From Shewanella sp. MBTL60-112-B2 (GTDB lineage: Bacteria > Pseudomonadota > Gammaproteobacteria > Enterobacterales > Shewanellaceae): DNA of 50,914 bases. The stretch spans positions 1 through 50,914 of the forward strand of contig NZ_BPFA01000035.1 in the NCBI RefSeq assembly GCF_019655055.1. The letters run 5' to 3'. This document shows positions 9,141-18,430 of the stretch, in pieces. Position numbers and translations under genes: made by a program. The notes below the pieces were generated by a model that was not told where the DNA came from, searched no databases, and worked only from the letters and a program-made list of their open reading frames with translations. Numbering within the stretch: position 1 is the stretch's first letter; every line of letters begins with the position of its first letter.

Positions 9141-10559
9141 ATGTCATTGCCAAAAGATGAACTCCCTATCGATAACAACCAACAACCAAGCGAGTCAGAA
9201 TATGAAGCGCCTGAGTTATCTATGGTTGAAGTGAGCCAATCGGTTGAGCAACTGACTAATGCAGAAGGTGAAGAGCAAGCTGAGCTTTTCGATGAGATGC
9301 TAGAAGAGGCAGAGTCTGGTACCGTCGCGCTATTGCTAGAATCATTACCGCTAGATGAGCGTTACGAGCGTTGGTTGCAGGTTGATACTGACGAGCGCAT
9401 TGCTGTACTAGACTTGATGCGCGCCGATCCGCGTAACGGCATTCTAGATGAGATGCCGGAACCTGAACTCGACCTATTATTCTCGCAGATTTCACCTGAA
9501 GACTTGATTGAGTGGAGTGACACTTTATCTGACGCGATGACCGAGCGCGCACTGTCACAAATGGGCGAGCGCCAACGTCAGCACTATGATCGCTATGACC
9601 AATACTCTGAAAATGAGATTGGCCGTTATGCTGAGCATCAATTCTTAGCGCTAAATCTGACTTCTACCGTGTCACAAGCCCAGCGTTTTTTCCGCCGGAT
9701 CAAACTCGACTGTAATGACCATGTATTTTTGCTCGATGATGACGATAAATATATTGGTAGTGTACGCCGCCACGATGTATTTCGCGCCGCGCCCGAAAGC
9801 ACTTTAGAAAGCTTACTCTGGGAAGACAGTCGCTCAATTCTTGCTGATTCTAGCTTGATTGAAGCCGCTGAAGCGATTGAGCACAGTAACGAATTAGAAA
9901 TTGCGGTTGTTGATGCCAACGGCATCATGATTGGCCGTATGACGCTGCGCACCGCCACCGCTCTGGTGCGTGAACATTATGAAGCCCAGTTAATGGCTAC
10001 CGCGGGTATGGACGAGGACGACGATTTGTTCGCGCCTATTACCGTAGGTGCTCGTCGCCGTGCTGTCTGGCTGGGGATTAACTTACTCACTGCCTTTTTA
10101 GCCTCGGCCACCATTGGCTTGTTTGAAAATGTGCTTGAAAAAGTGGTCGCTCTGGCGGTTCTGATGCCAATTGTAGCGTCCATGGGTGGCATCGCAGGTA
10201 GTCAGTCACTCACCTTGATGATCCGCGGCATGGCCATGGGACAGATCTCCTCGGGTAACGTCATATCACTACTCAAGAACGAACTTGGCATAGGCATATT
10301 AAATGGCGTGTTGTGGGCTATCGTAATTGGTTTGATTGCCGGATGGTGGTTTAGTGATCCGATTATCGGCACCGTAATCGGTGCAGCCATTTTGATTAAT
10401 ATGGCGGTGGCGGCCATTGCCGGTGTCATGGTGCCGATGATCTTGCAAAAGATGAATCAAGACGCTGCGCTGTCAGGCTCCGTGATATTAACCACGGTTA
10501 CTGACGTAGTGGGCTTCTTCTGCTTCTTAGGTTTAGCTTCAGTACTGTACTTATACTAA
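9141..10559 (+). CDS. mgtE: Magnesium transporter MgtE
   Basis: MgtE is an inner-membrane Mg2+ channel gated by cytoplasmic Mg2+. The 472-residue product has an acidic N-terminal extension (1-45), then the MgtE N domain (about 50-150) and a tandem CBS domain region (about 155-280). The pore domain has five TM helices from about residue 305 and contains the conserved 'PIVASMGGIAGSQSLTLMIRG' region. Layout and length match the family. The ATG is preceded by TAAGGTCAG. A strong terminator follows at 10,603-10,638, so it is probably monocistronic. Confidence 0.95.
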   Translation: MSLPKDELPIDNNQQPSESEYEAPELSMVEVSQSVEQLTNAEGEEQAELFDEMLEEAESGTVALLLESLPLDERYERWLQVDTDERIAVLDLMRADPRNGILDEMPEPELDLLFSQISPEDLIEWSDTLSDAMTERALSQMGERQRQHYDRYDQYSENEIGRYAEHQFLALNLTSTVSQAQRFFRRIKLDCNDHVFLLDDDDKYIGSVRRHDVFRAAPESTLESLLWEDSRSILADSSLIEAAEAIEHSNELEIAVVDANGIMIGRMTLRTATALVREHYEAQLMATAGMDEDDDLFAPITVGARRRAVWLGINLLTAFLASATIGLFENVLEKVVALAVLMPIVASMGGIAGSQSLTLMIRGMAMGQISSGNVISLLKNELGIGILNGVLWAIVIGLIAGWWFSDPIIGTVIGAAILINMAVAAIAGVMVPMILQKMNQDAALSGSVILTTVTDVVGFFCFLGLASVLYLY

Positions 10560-10602
10560 CGACTGTTACTAGCTGCTGTATTTTACCAAGCGCAGAAACA
10601 AC

Positions 10603-10638
10603 AAAGCCTAGCTAAACAGCTAGGCTTTCCTTAATTTT
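10603..10638 (+). terminator. mgtE terminator
   Basis: An 11-bp perfect stem, AAAGCCTAGCT with AGCTAGGCTTT, and a 4-nt loop (AAAC) are followed by CCTTAATTTTTT. It lies 44 bp after the mgtE stop. Confidence 0.85.
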
Positions 10639-10699
10639 TTCGATTGAAAAACCATAAGTAAACAAAGCCTTGAGTGATCAGGCCCATAAATGTACTTGG

Positions 10700-11959
10700 C
10701 TACTCGACTCTTAGCTGATTATCTTGCCGTACTAATCTCACTGGCAGCCCTAGTTTCACTAAATGATTGAGAATGAATCGCCCTCCCCACGCCCAACCGC
10801 TTAATGATATGAGATTAGTATCCACTCCAATCAGCTTTATATCACCGTCGATATATAAACGCGGTGGGCCTACATCTTCCGCCCCTGCTTGAACATCAGC
10901 CCAGCTGATGTGAGCCATTTCAGCGCGTAATATCTTTCTCGAATCGTGACCATTTACGCCCGGAGTTAACAACCAAAGCTCCTCTTTAGTTACACAAACC
11001 GCCTTAAAGGAGCGAGATTTAACCTCACTATAAAAGCAAAATACATAAGCCAAACAAGGTAAAGCGAGCATGATAAACATAATGACCATCATAAAGATCA
11101 CTCCCCAATCTGACATAGATTCAGTTCGATAAATGACATCACCGAATTTGCTCCGATAACGGCCTATCGGAAACATAAACTTAAACAAGCTAGGCAGCCA
11201 AAAAACGTAAACGTATAGGCCAGCAAGTCCAAAGCAAAATGACTTGATACCATCACGCCACGACTTTTTAGTCATAGTGTATCCCGGCGTCATCGGCAAA
11301 TGCTTATTTAGCTGTGTAATGATAGCCTTTGCATCATCACCTTCGAATGGGTCTTCTTCTAGATAGATAGTGCCAACAAACACAAGTTCCCGCTGTTTAG
11401 CTTCGTTTTGCTCCACTTCTCCAGCTGCAGGCTGCGGTAATATTTCAGCGGGCTGTTTTACTAAATAGATATCAAACCTTTGCAGTAGCAAACACTTAGA
11501 CTGCTTGTTCTCGAGCAGAAAATACTTCTCAGCCAAGGGTAAAACAAACTCATCTTGGCCATGCAACCGTCTGTAAACCAATACAGATAGGCATATTTGA
11601 TATGCCACAACACCAACCATTACCATGGTGATATTCGCCAAAGCATAGATATTGCTCACAGCGGCAATCGCTATCGAAAAACCAAAGACCCATTTATCAA
11701 GGCCAGACATTCGCGCCGACTTTGATACCCGTAATGAACCATCTTTAAGGTAAATATGCTGGCGTAGCTTAGGTTTAAAAGCAAAACTGACAATAACGTA
11801 AACCGTGACTAAACCAGTCAACACTATCGAGAAAGACTGAGCATCATAAAAGCAAGAGCAAATCAGTAACCCTAAACCGATAACTAGGGATGCTTTTTGA
11901 TAAATACTTCGAGTAAATGGTGTTAATACTGCGTCTTGAATACTAGCCGTTCTGTTCAC
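10700..11959 (-). CDS. Multi-pass membrane protein of unknown function
   Basis: I do not recognise the family. The 419-residue product has about six hydrophobic helices in three pairs: about 22-60, 90-130, and 235-310. A hydrophilic, acidic cytoplasmic or periplasmic segment lies at about 150-225, and a C-terminal soluble domain at about 325-419. The start is a GTG at 11,959. The minus-strand gene converges with mgtE. rsmJ lies upstream in the same direction but is separated by a terminator at 12,109-12,143, so this gene probably has its own promoter in 11,960-12,108. The layout (a PH-like or DUF C-terminal domain behind helices) gives no functional clue that I trust. Confidence 0.75.
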   Translation of the reverse strand: MNRTASIQDAVLTPFTRSIYQKASLVIGLGLLICSCFYDAQSFSIVLTGLVTVYVIVSFAFKPKLRQHIYLKDGSLRVSKSARMSGLDKWVFGFSIAIAAVSNIYALANITMVMVGVVAYQICLSVLVYRRLHGQDEFVLPLAEKYFLLENKQSKCLLLQRFDIYLVKQPAEILPQPAAGEVEQNEAKQRELVFVGTIYLEEDPFEGDDAKAIITQLNKHLPMTPGYTMTKKSWRDGIKSFCFGLAGLYVYVFWLPSLFKFMFPIGRYRSKFGDVIYRTESMSDWGVIFMMVIMFIMLALPCLAYVFCFYSEVKSRSFKAVCVTKEELWLLTPGVNGHDSRKILRAEMAHISWADVQAGAEDVGPPRLYIDGDIKLIGVDTNLISLSGWAWGGRFILNHLVKLGLPVRLVRQDNQLRVE

Positions 11960-12108
11960 TTATTCTTCTCACATTAATCCCGCCGCTTGCTGTATTGCTT
12001 CTGCTGCAGACTCAAGTGCTTTGAATATAAGCATTATTTTTTATGTTCTCATAGTGTCAGCTAAACAATAATGCTTAACTGTTATCTAGCGCATGAATGA
12101 CCTGACAA

Positions 12109-12143
12109 TAAAAAGCCCCTTATTAGCTAATCTAACAAGAGGC
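12109..12143 (-). terminator. rsmJ terminator
   Basis: Read on the minus strand, GCCTCTT (12,143-12,137) pairs with AAGGGGC (12,121-12,115) with one mismatch and is followed by TTTTTATT. The loop itself contains a short TTAGCTAA palindrome. It lies 70 bp after the rsmJ stop. Confidence 0.65.
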
Positions 12144-12212
12144 AATCTTTACGGAAATTGGCAGATTCGAGTGTTATCAAATGCCAAAACGTTACGCTTT
12201 ATTTCATCTAAA

Positions 12213-12974
12213 CTAAGCCGTCATCGCCGCTTTCACATATACATCGAAGCGGTTTTTCTTAGTAGCGATCACCATGCTAGGTTTTGCGCCATCTAAGTCG
12301 TCGGCATAATCAGGGCGCTTAACCACGACGCGCTTTGTGGCGAGTGCCATAGCCGGTGCTAATAGGCCGTCAGCATCAAGATCGGCGCCAACTAAAGACT
12401 GAAACACACGCATCTCTTTTTTCACTAACGCGGATTTTTCACGATGCGGATACATAGGGTCGAGATACACCACATCCACTTCGGTATTTGACGCTTTAGC
12501 AGCATCAGCTAACGAATCAATACTTGAGCCATGAAACAAACTCATACGCTCACGCATCCAATCGCCAATTTCAGCATCTTCATAGGCGCGGCGCAAGCCA
12601 TCTTCTAATAGTGCAGCCACAATAGGATGACGCTCAACCATCAGCACTTTACAGCCCAAGCTTGCCAGTACAAATGCATCGCGTCCTAGACCCGCTGTAC
12701 CATCAACCACGGTAGGCATAACACCTTGCTTAAGGCCGACCGCTTTAGCGATTGATTGACCACGACCACCACCAAATTTGCGCCGATGGGCCACTGCGCC
12801 AGACACAAAGTCTACCGAAATGCCTTTTAATTTAGGCTCATCACGTTTGATTAATGTCAGTACATCGTCTTCAAATACCAATTCAAATTCTGCATCGGGA
12901 TCGTAAACAAGCCCCCAGCGTTCACTGGCGGATTCGATTGTTGGGTAATGGCGATTAAAGAAAATGCTGGTCAC
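12213..12974 (-). CDS. rsmJ: 16S rRNA (guanine-1516-N2)-methyltransferase RsmJ
   Basis: RsmJ (YhiQ) methylates G1516 of 16S rRNA using SAM. The 253-residue length is typical. It has a class I methyltransferase fold with SAM-binding motif I 'VVDGTAGLGRDAFVLASLG' near residue 90 and the acidic post-I 'VERHPIVAALLEDGL'. The catalytic 'VVYLDPMYP' motif sits near residue 168, and a 'KRPDYAD' segment follows. The GGGRGQ stretch near residue 70 is also characteristic of the family. It is a single gene with its own terminator downstream, divergent from the cytochrome gene region. Confidence 0.95.
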   Translation of the reverse strand: MTSIFFNRHYPTIESASERWGLVYDPDAEFELVFEDDVLTLIKRDEPKLKGISVDFVSGAVAHRRKFGGGRGQSIAKAVGLKQGVMPTVVDGTAGLGRDAFVLASLGCKVLMVERHPIVAALLEDGLRRAYEDAEIGDWMRERMSLFHGSSIDSLADAAKASNTEVDVVYLDPMYPHREKSALVKKEMRVFQSLVGADLDADGLLAPAMALATKRVVVKRPDYADDLDGAKPSMVIATKKNRFDVYVKAAMTA

Positions 12975-13090
12975 AATTAGGCTCTAGTTAGAAATACTGA
13001 CACTGTGATGATACCACTACACATGCGGAAACTATATCTACCACTTTAACCTCTAACAGTGATTTCAGAGGTATTTTGAACAATTATGCA

Positions 13091-13147
13091 CCTCAAAACT
13101 CCTCAAAACGGCTCAAATCAACTGAAAAGCACCTAAAAACCTTCAAG
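13091..13147. promoter_or_regulatory. Phased A-tracts, predicted intrinsically bent DNA
   Basis: Runs of 3-5 A residues recur with an exact 10-bp period, starting at 13,095, 13,105, 13,115, 13,125 and 13,135, with a weaker AA at 13,145. The flanking decamers are related (CCTCAAAACT, CCTCAAAACG, GCTCAAATCA). A-tracts in helical phase bend DNA toward one face. The tract ends about 110 bp before the cytochrome start, so it probably sits upstream of that promoter. No specific regulator site was identified. Confidence 0.6.
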
Positions 13148-13255
13148 ATAACTATAAATAGGTATTTGTTCACATCCTAGTCAATCTGCATCAGGCACAC
13201 TTTTTGCGCCATTGATAAATCAACTGGCTCTAAAAAGAAAATAAGCAGGGTAAAA

Positions 13256-15550
13256 ATGATGATGACTCCAAAAACCTTTAATAAAAAGCTGTGCTATGCC
13301 ACGCTTCTTGCTGCATGCTCAATGGGCATGACAGCCTGTTCTGGTGATGATGGTAAAGACGGCGAAGATGGCCAACCAGGCGGCAATACCACCACTCAAG
13401 CTGAAGTGCTGACACTAACGCTAACAAACACCGCTATTACCGATAATGTGCTGAGTATCGACTTCAGCGCCGAGAACGAACTGGCTATTCCGGTAATCAA
13501 AATTGCCGCGATTAAAGTCAATGCTGCGCAGCTATTGCCGCAAATTGAAGGCGAGCGTTCACAATGGCAAAAGCTAGCAGGTGAAACCTGTTCTCCAGCT
13601 AAAGGCTGCGAAGGTACCTTAGTTGACAATATGGACGGTAGCTACCGCTACACCATGAATGCCCCACTATCTATGGGCGGCGTAAGCCATAACGGCGACT
13701 TTACCCAACGCGTACTATTTAGCGTACTAGCAACCGATAATGTTCCAGCAACTGAAGTTACCTCTGACTTTAAAGTTGATGGCAGCGAAGTCACTGATAA
13801 CCGCGGCATCATCGACGGTAGCTCATGTTTAAGCTGTCATGATGATATCGCCTCAATTAAACACGGCGGCGCTAACATTGAAAACTGCGCAAGTTGCCAC
13901 ACTAGCAACAATATGGACAACCCAGCTATGGTTTGGCCTGTATTAGCACATACCGCGCATATTGGCATTACCCCACAAGCACTAGGCAACTGTGCTAGCT
14001 GTCATGCTAAAGAAGTGAGCGAAACTGAGCTGCAAGCCACGAACTGGAATTTAGTACCGACCCGTGAAACCTGCTCTAGCTGTCACGACATGACAACCAA
14101 CCCAGTTTACGACCACAGTACTCAACCAGATAATGGCAGCTGTTTGACCTGTCACTCGCCAGAAAATACTTATGAGGTACATTTAAGTAAGTCAGAAAAA
14201 GCCGTTGCTGAAGATGAGCGCAACATCGTTAACGTTAGCTTAGAAACCGCCAAGCTTGTTGAGCAAGACGGTGAGCATTATGCTGAAATCAGCTTTGCAC
14301 TAATCGATCGCCAAGGCGAGCGCATTAGCGTGGCTAACAACAACCCTGCCGATGCTGATTGGATTAAGAACCTACAGCTATATGTTAACTGGGGCACCTC
14401 AGTCGACTTCACCACCAGCCGTGGTTACAGCATTTTCGTTAAGAGTAACAAGAAAGACATTACTCAAGATGGCAGTGTTAACACACCAGCTGGCGAACGT
14501 GAGCGTACACCGCTACATGGCTCACAAGACAATGTGTTTACTTACCTAATGGGCCCAATTGTTACTCAAGACGCTATCTCAGGCGACTTAATTGATGATG
14601 CAGGCTTTATCACTAACCGCTTTATTTACTGCTTCGATAGCGCACAAAACTTAGTGAGCTGTGACCAAGCCGGTCACACTAAAAATGCAGAAGCGAACAA
14701 GCGTTGGTTCTTTGATAAAAATGGCCTAACCGATGCACCAGAAGCTAAGCGCCCTGTAATTGTGAGCAACAAAACTTGTGGTACATGCCACGGTTACGAT
14801 GAGTTTAACGATAACACTGAGCTAGCTTGTCGTAGCTGCCATAGCCGCAAAACAGAGATCAACAAAGAGCTGGCCGATACCACTTGTTTCTCTGGTCACG
14901 ACCATGATGAGTTAGGCGAACATATTCGTCCGTTTGAAGAGCGCGCTATGATGCCAGGCGGCAAGCCAGGTTTCTTAAGCTCTACCGCTGATATCGTTGA
15001 CCCATGTCTGGCATGCCATAACCCGAACACGCCACCGACTCAGGCTATTCGTGAAATGCACACTAAACCAAGCGACTGGGATTATGTTGAGCAGTTAACC
15101 GTAAGTCACCCAGATCACAAGGTATGGATGCACTCACTGCACACTAATCAACGTGCCACTCAAGACCGTGAAAATGGTGTGCGTAATATCGAGTTCCCAG
15201 CAGACAAAGCAAACTGTTACCGCTGTCACGAAGGTGACACCTTTGGCGTTGACCGTTTAACCGCTGTTGGTCGCCCATTAGCACTAGACTTGGACTACGA
15301 TCCAGATTCACGTGCTCACCCAGCAACCGATATCACGGTTGATGCCTACACTTCACCTGTTTCGGCAACTTGTTACGCTTGTCATGCTAAGCAAGAAGAC
15401 GCTAACGGTAAGATGGTAATCAACAAAGCCGTACGCGCCCATATGGAGCAAAACGGTGGTCGATTTGGCGTTGCTGCCAACGAGCTACAAGTTGAAGCGT
15501 GCGCCGTTTGTCACTCACTAGACAACCTTAAACAGGTACATAACCTTTAA
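13256..15550 (+). CDS. OmcA/MtrC-family outer-surface multiheme cytochrome c lipoprotein
   Basis: This is probably an extracellular electron conduit of the MtrC/OmcA/UndA class, displayed on the outer membrane. The 764-residue product has an N-terminal lipoprotein signal with lipid Cys C28 (MTAC) and a short Gly-Asp collagen-like spacer. Domain I has a Cys pair at C112/C118. Five CXXCH motifs follow at 191, 211, 246, 273 and 296. A heme-free domain (about 305-500) contains C459/C469. The second heme cluster has CXXCH at 508, 525, 584, 654, 706 and 749. That makes eleven intact motifs, as in undecaheme UndA. A twelfth, CFSGH at 544-548, has Gly (GGT at 14,894-14,896) where a heme Cys would stand. 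No mtrA/mtrB homologue is adjacent. It has its own terminator. The exact paralogue type is uncertain. Confidence 0.93.
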   Translation: MMMTPKTFNKKLCYATLLAACSMGMTACSGDDGKDGEDGQPGGNTTTQAEVLTLTLTNTAITDNVLSIDFSAENELAIPVIKIAAIKVNAAQLLPQIEGERSQWQKLAGETCSPAKGCEGTLVDNMDGSYRYTMNAPLSMGGVSHNGDFTQRVLFSVLATDNVPATEVTSDFKVDGSEVTDNRGIIDGSSCLSCHDDIASIKHGGANIENCASCHTSNNMDNPAMVWPVLAHTAHIGITPQALGNCASCHAKEVSETELQATNWNLVPTRETCSSCHDMTTNPVYDHSTQPDNGSCLTCHSPENTYEVHLSKSEKAVAEDERNIVNVSLETAKLVEQDGEHYAEISFALIDRQGERISVANNNPADADWIKNLQLYVNWGTSVDFTTSRGYSIFVKSNKKDITQDGSVNTPAGERERTPLHGSQDNVFTYLMGPIVTQDAISGDLIDDAGFITNRFIYCFDSAQNLVSCDQAGHTKNAEANKRWFFDKNGLTDAPEAKRPVIVSNKTCGTCHGYDEFNDNTELACRSCHSRKTEINKELADTTCFSGHDHDELGEHIRPFEERAMMPGGKPGFLSSTADIVDPCLACHNPNTPPTQAIREMHTKPSDWDYVEQLTVSHPDHKVWMHSLHTNQRATQDRENGVRNIEFPADKANCYRCHEGDTFGVDRLTAVGRPLALDLDYDPDSRAHPATDITVDAYTSPVSATCYACHAKQEDANGKMVINKAVRAHMEQNGGRFGVAANELQVEACAVCHSLDNLKQVHNL

Positions 15551-15593
15551 GGTACAACCCAAAAGTAATTGATGTCCCTGCAAAAGATATCAA

Positions 15594-15629
15594 GCAGCCC
15601 AACGTTTTACGTTGGGCTGCAACTTTTGT
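15594..15629 (+). terminator. Cytochrome gene terminator
   Basis: An 11-bp perfect stem, GCAGCCCAACG with CGTTGGGCTGC, and a 5-nt loop are followed by AACTTTTGT. It lies 44 bp after the cytochrome stop. Confidence 0.85.
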
Positions 15630-15840
15630 ACCCATAAAAATTACGCCACTATTAATCCGTAAAAGAGCTTACCTAAATTAAGTGTTTTTATGAATAAATG
15701 GACTTTCTCACGCCGCAACAATAGTTGAGCTAGCCTGCAAGGTCGCCATAAATCAGGAAGTCGATCAAAGTTTACAGGCTTAGATTTCCACCACAATGAA
15801 CCTCAGAATATACTCAATTTGATATCTGTTTTATTAGAGA

Positions 15841-17082
15841 ATGCCAGTGCAACTAACGTCAACGCTAAGCTTAAACGTGGTTCAGCAACATCTATTTGAT
15901 GCTGAAGACTCGTCACGTATCGAACTCAGCTTCGCCGAGACTGCGGTGCTACAACTGATGCTCAAGCATCAAGGCACCCTAATTACCCGAGAAGCCCTAC
16001 TAGAAGCTGGCTGGCACGACAGAGTCGTTTCAGCATCGTCACTACAACAGTGCATTAGCGTGCTCAGAAAAAAGCTAGTTAACTATCCAGAAGTCGAGCT
16101 AAAAACCATTCCAAGGCACGGCTATGTGCTGCACCTTGCAACGCAAAACCAAAGTAACCATCGCTTTAAAAAGCCAACAGCGGCACTGCTATTTGCCATA
16201 GCGGTTATCGCCTCCGTTATCTTGCTCAGTTACGCTTATCTTAACCATCATCAAGCGCCTTATAACGAGAACTTAGTACACAGTAAACTCAGTAACGTCA
16301 GTGGCAATGTCCGAGTGTTTACAGCCGCCGACCAAGTGCAGTTGTCGGCCGACATAGCTAATAAACGCCTTGCTAACCAAATAAGTAACGAACCCAATTG
16401 GCAAGCGCCATTCACTAGTTTTAGTAGCTTTGCACTGCTTAGCGACAAGATGGACAGCTTTGCTATTTGCCCTGACTACCAACAAGATCAATGCAGCGGC
16501 AACCAGCTGATCAATATCAGTAGCGAAACCGCACATGGTAGCCAACTAGAGTTATCTGATTTTCTAACCACTAAGATCAGGATGGAGCAGAAGACCTATA
16601 ACAAGTTAGACCTACCAGAGCTTAAAAAGCATCAAGGCGATTTAAAAGAGCAGATTTATCATGGCGATCTGTACTTCTCGATTGATGATCACCGCTTAGT
16701 TCGCAGCGACATACGTATTTCACTGGTTGATCTAGCACCTGATAGCGGCATATTTTACTTCGCAGCCTGCATCACAGATGAAGACTGCTACACCACACCG
16801 ATCCGTTACGAGATCCGTGGTCAATTTAAGCGAACAACTGAAAAGTGGCAGCAGCGCAGAGTTGAGCGGTTTGATATTGAAGTCAGTAAAACCAGCCTTT
16901 CATCGCCTAATGCATTGTCTGATACCGCGCAAATCATCTATTTGGCCCTAAGAAAACAGCATTTAACCCAAGAACAGTTAAGCTTCTACCGCGTCTATCA
17001 AGACGATGGCACCGCCATTTGGCAACTGCCGTTAGTAAATGACAATATTATGTGGATGCAGCGGCAAACCCTTAAGTTGTAA
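15841..17082 (+). CDS. ToxR/CadC-like membrane-anchored transcriptional regulator
   Basis: This is a one-component regulator: a cytoplasmic winged helix joined through one TM helix to a periplasmic sensor. Residues 1-100 form a trans_reg_C (OmpR-type) domain, including 'LLEAGWHDRVVSASSLQQCI' and the closing 'IPRHGYVL'. A basic stop-transfer stretch precedes a single TM at about 117-137. The periplasmic part (about 140-413) has Cys pairs in 'FAICPDYQQDQCSG' and 'YFAACITDEDCYT' that could form disulfides, as in ToxR-type sensors. The gene is 290 bp downstream of the cytochrome and separated from it by a terminator, so it is not in the same operon. Control of the neighbouring cytochrome is plausible but inferred only from position. 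Confidence 0.85.
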   Translation: MPVQLTSTLSLNVVQQHLFDAEDSSRIELSFAETAVLQLMLKHQGTLITREALLEAGWHDRVVSASSLQQCISVLRKKLVNYPEVELKTIPRHGYVLHLATQNQSNHRFKKPTAALLFAIAVIASVILLSYAYLNHHQAPYNENLVHSKLSNVSGNVRVFTAADQVQLSADIANKRLANQISNEPNWQAPFTSFSSFALLSDKMDSFAICPDYQQDQCSGNQLINISSETAHGSQLELSDFLTTKIRMEQKTYNKLDLPELKKHQGDLKEQIYHGDLYFSIDDHRLVRSDIRISLVDLAPDSGIFYFAACITDEDCYTTPIRYEIRGQFKRTTEKWQQRRVERFDIEVSKTSLSSPNALSDTAQIIYLALRKQHLTQEQLSFYRVYQDDGTAIWQLPLVNDNIMWMQRQTLKL

Positions 17083-17217
17083 GCGGCTATTTGCGCTAAC
17101 CTGCAGTCAAATAACCGCTTTGGCTGCTTTCCCGCCTCTCGATTAGCACTGAGTTCTGCACATCCGTACGGTTTGGGTATATAATCAGCGTTCTTTCCAT
17201 CTTTGGTTTTAAACGCA

Positions 17218-18060
17218 ATGTTAAGTTATCGTCACGGCTACCACGCAGGCAATTATGCCGATGTTCTCAAGCACGCAATTTTGCTACAAGTGCTTAAACT
17301 CATGCACAAAAAAGATAAGCCAATGGCTTATATCGACACCCATGCAGGTGCTGGCGGTTATGCGTTAACTGACGAGTTTTCAAAGAAAACCGGCGAATAC
17401 CTAGATGGCGTAGCCAGACTATGGGAAAGAACCGACTTACCAGAATCTTTAGTGCAGTACATTGAAGATGTAAAACACTTCAATCAGGGCAAACAAGAGT
17501 TAGAGTTCTACCCAGGCTCACCTGCTTTTGTTGATATGAACATGCGTGAGAAAGACCGCATGGTATTACACGAGCTACACGGCACCGACTTTTTAACCTT
17601 GGACGAGCAGTTTAGCGGCGATCGCGCTGTACGCGTTATCAAGGGCGATGGTCTTAAAGGCCTAATTGCAGCCGTACCACCGCTTGAGCGTCGCGGCGTG
17701 GTTTTGATTGACCCAAGTTACGAAATCAAAACAGACTACCAAGATGTAGCCAAAGCGATTATTAAAGCGCATAAGCGTTTTTCTACCGGCGTATTTATGC
17801 TGTGGTATCCGGTTGTTGATCGCGACCAAACTGAAGGCATGCTTAAATTATTAGCTGAAAGCGGCATTAAAAACCAGTTACGTATCGAGCAAGCAATCAA
17901 GCCTGATAGCAATGAATTCGGTATGACAGCAGCAGGCCTGTGGATAATCAACCCACCATGGCAGCTAGATACTACCGCCAAAGAGATGCTAGATTATTTA
18001 GAGCGCCGCATCGGCCATAACGGTGGCAAGACAACCGTTAAGCAGGAAGTGCCGGAATAA
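17218..18060 (+). CDS. rlmJ: 23S rRNA (adenine-2030-N6)-methyltransferase RlmJ
   Basis: RlmJ (YhiR) makes m6A2030 in 23S rRNA. Starting at the ATG at 17,218 gives 280 residues, the same as the E. coli enzyme. The frame is open upstream to a TTG at 17,203 but that extension is not conserved-looking. N-terminal 'MLSYRHGYHAGNYADVLKH' is diagnostic. 'YIDTHAGAGGY' is the SAM-binding loop, and 'VVLIDPSYE' is the DPPY-like catalytic motif. The 3' end runs directly into a block of palindromic repeats. Confidence 0.95.
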   Translation: MLSYRHGYHAGNYADVLKHAILLQVLKLMHKKDKPMAYIDTHAGAGGYALTDEFSKKTGEYLDGVARLWERTDLPESLVQYIEDVKHFNQGKQELEFYPGSPAFVDMNMREKDRMVLHELHGTDFLTLDEQFSGDRAVRVIKGDGLKGLIAAVPPLERRGVVLIDPSYEIKTDYQDVAKAIIKAHKRFSTGVFMLWYPVVDRDQTEGMLKLLAESGIKNQLRIEQAIKPDSNEFGMTAAGLWIINPPWQLDTTAKEMLDYLERRIGHNGGKTTVKQEVPE

Positions 18061-18425
18061 AGAAAAAGCTGAGACGAGGTCGGGCTTCGCCCTGCGAGAC
18101 GTGACTTCGTCACTTCTAGGAAAAGCTAAGAAAGGTTCGAGGTCCTAGGCCGTAGGAAAAACTAAGACGGTTACAGCCGGGTAAGGCCGGAAAAGCAAAA
18201 AAGTAAAAGATAACAATGTGCCTGTTTTTGCTTGTATAGCAGGACGAAGTCCGCTCTAGCAGCGAAGCGTCCTCGCAGGTGCGTAGCACCGTCCTAGTAC
18301 CTTTTTTATAAGTGAGCCTGCGAACGTCCTAGAAACGAGCTTGCGAGTGCCCTATCTTAAATGTTGGCGTCCTCGTAGGTGCGTAGCACCGTCCTAGCAG
18401 TGAGCCTGCGAACGCCCTAGTACCT
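18061..18425. repeat. Modular palindromic intergenic repeat, copy A
   Basis: This 365-bp gene-free spacer is built of small hairpins with 3-nt loops joined by CTAG-type linkers. GGGC-TTC-GCCC and GTGAC-TTC-GTCAC lie at the left, and GGAC-GAA-GTCC and two GGTGC-GTA-GCACC units at the right. The left block (GACGAGG...CTAGG) and right block (GTCCTCG...CCTAG) are mutually complementary, so the whole element could fold as one long imperfect stem. The same modules recur at 18,751-18,972, 26,482-26,885 and 27,506-27,772. It resembles a REP/BIME or MITE-type element. No coding potential was seen. Confidence 0.75.
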
Positions 18426-18430
18426 GATGC

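Noticed and set aside
12093..12296. 67-codon plus-strand ORF overlapping rsmJ
   Set aside because: It is mostly antisense to the rsmJ terminator and 3' end, with no sign of selection for the frame.
18061..18425. CRISPR-like array of short repeats
   Set aside because: The modules are palindromic, of unequal length and not separated by regular unique spacers. No cas genes are nearby.
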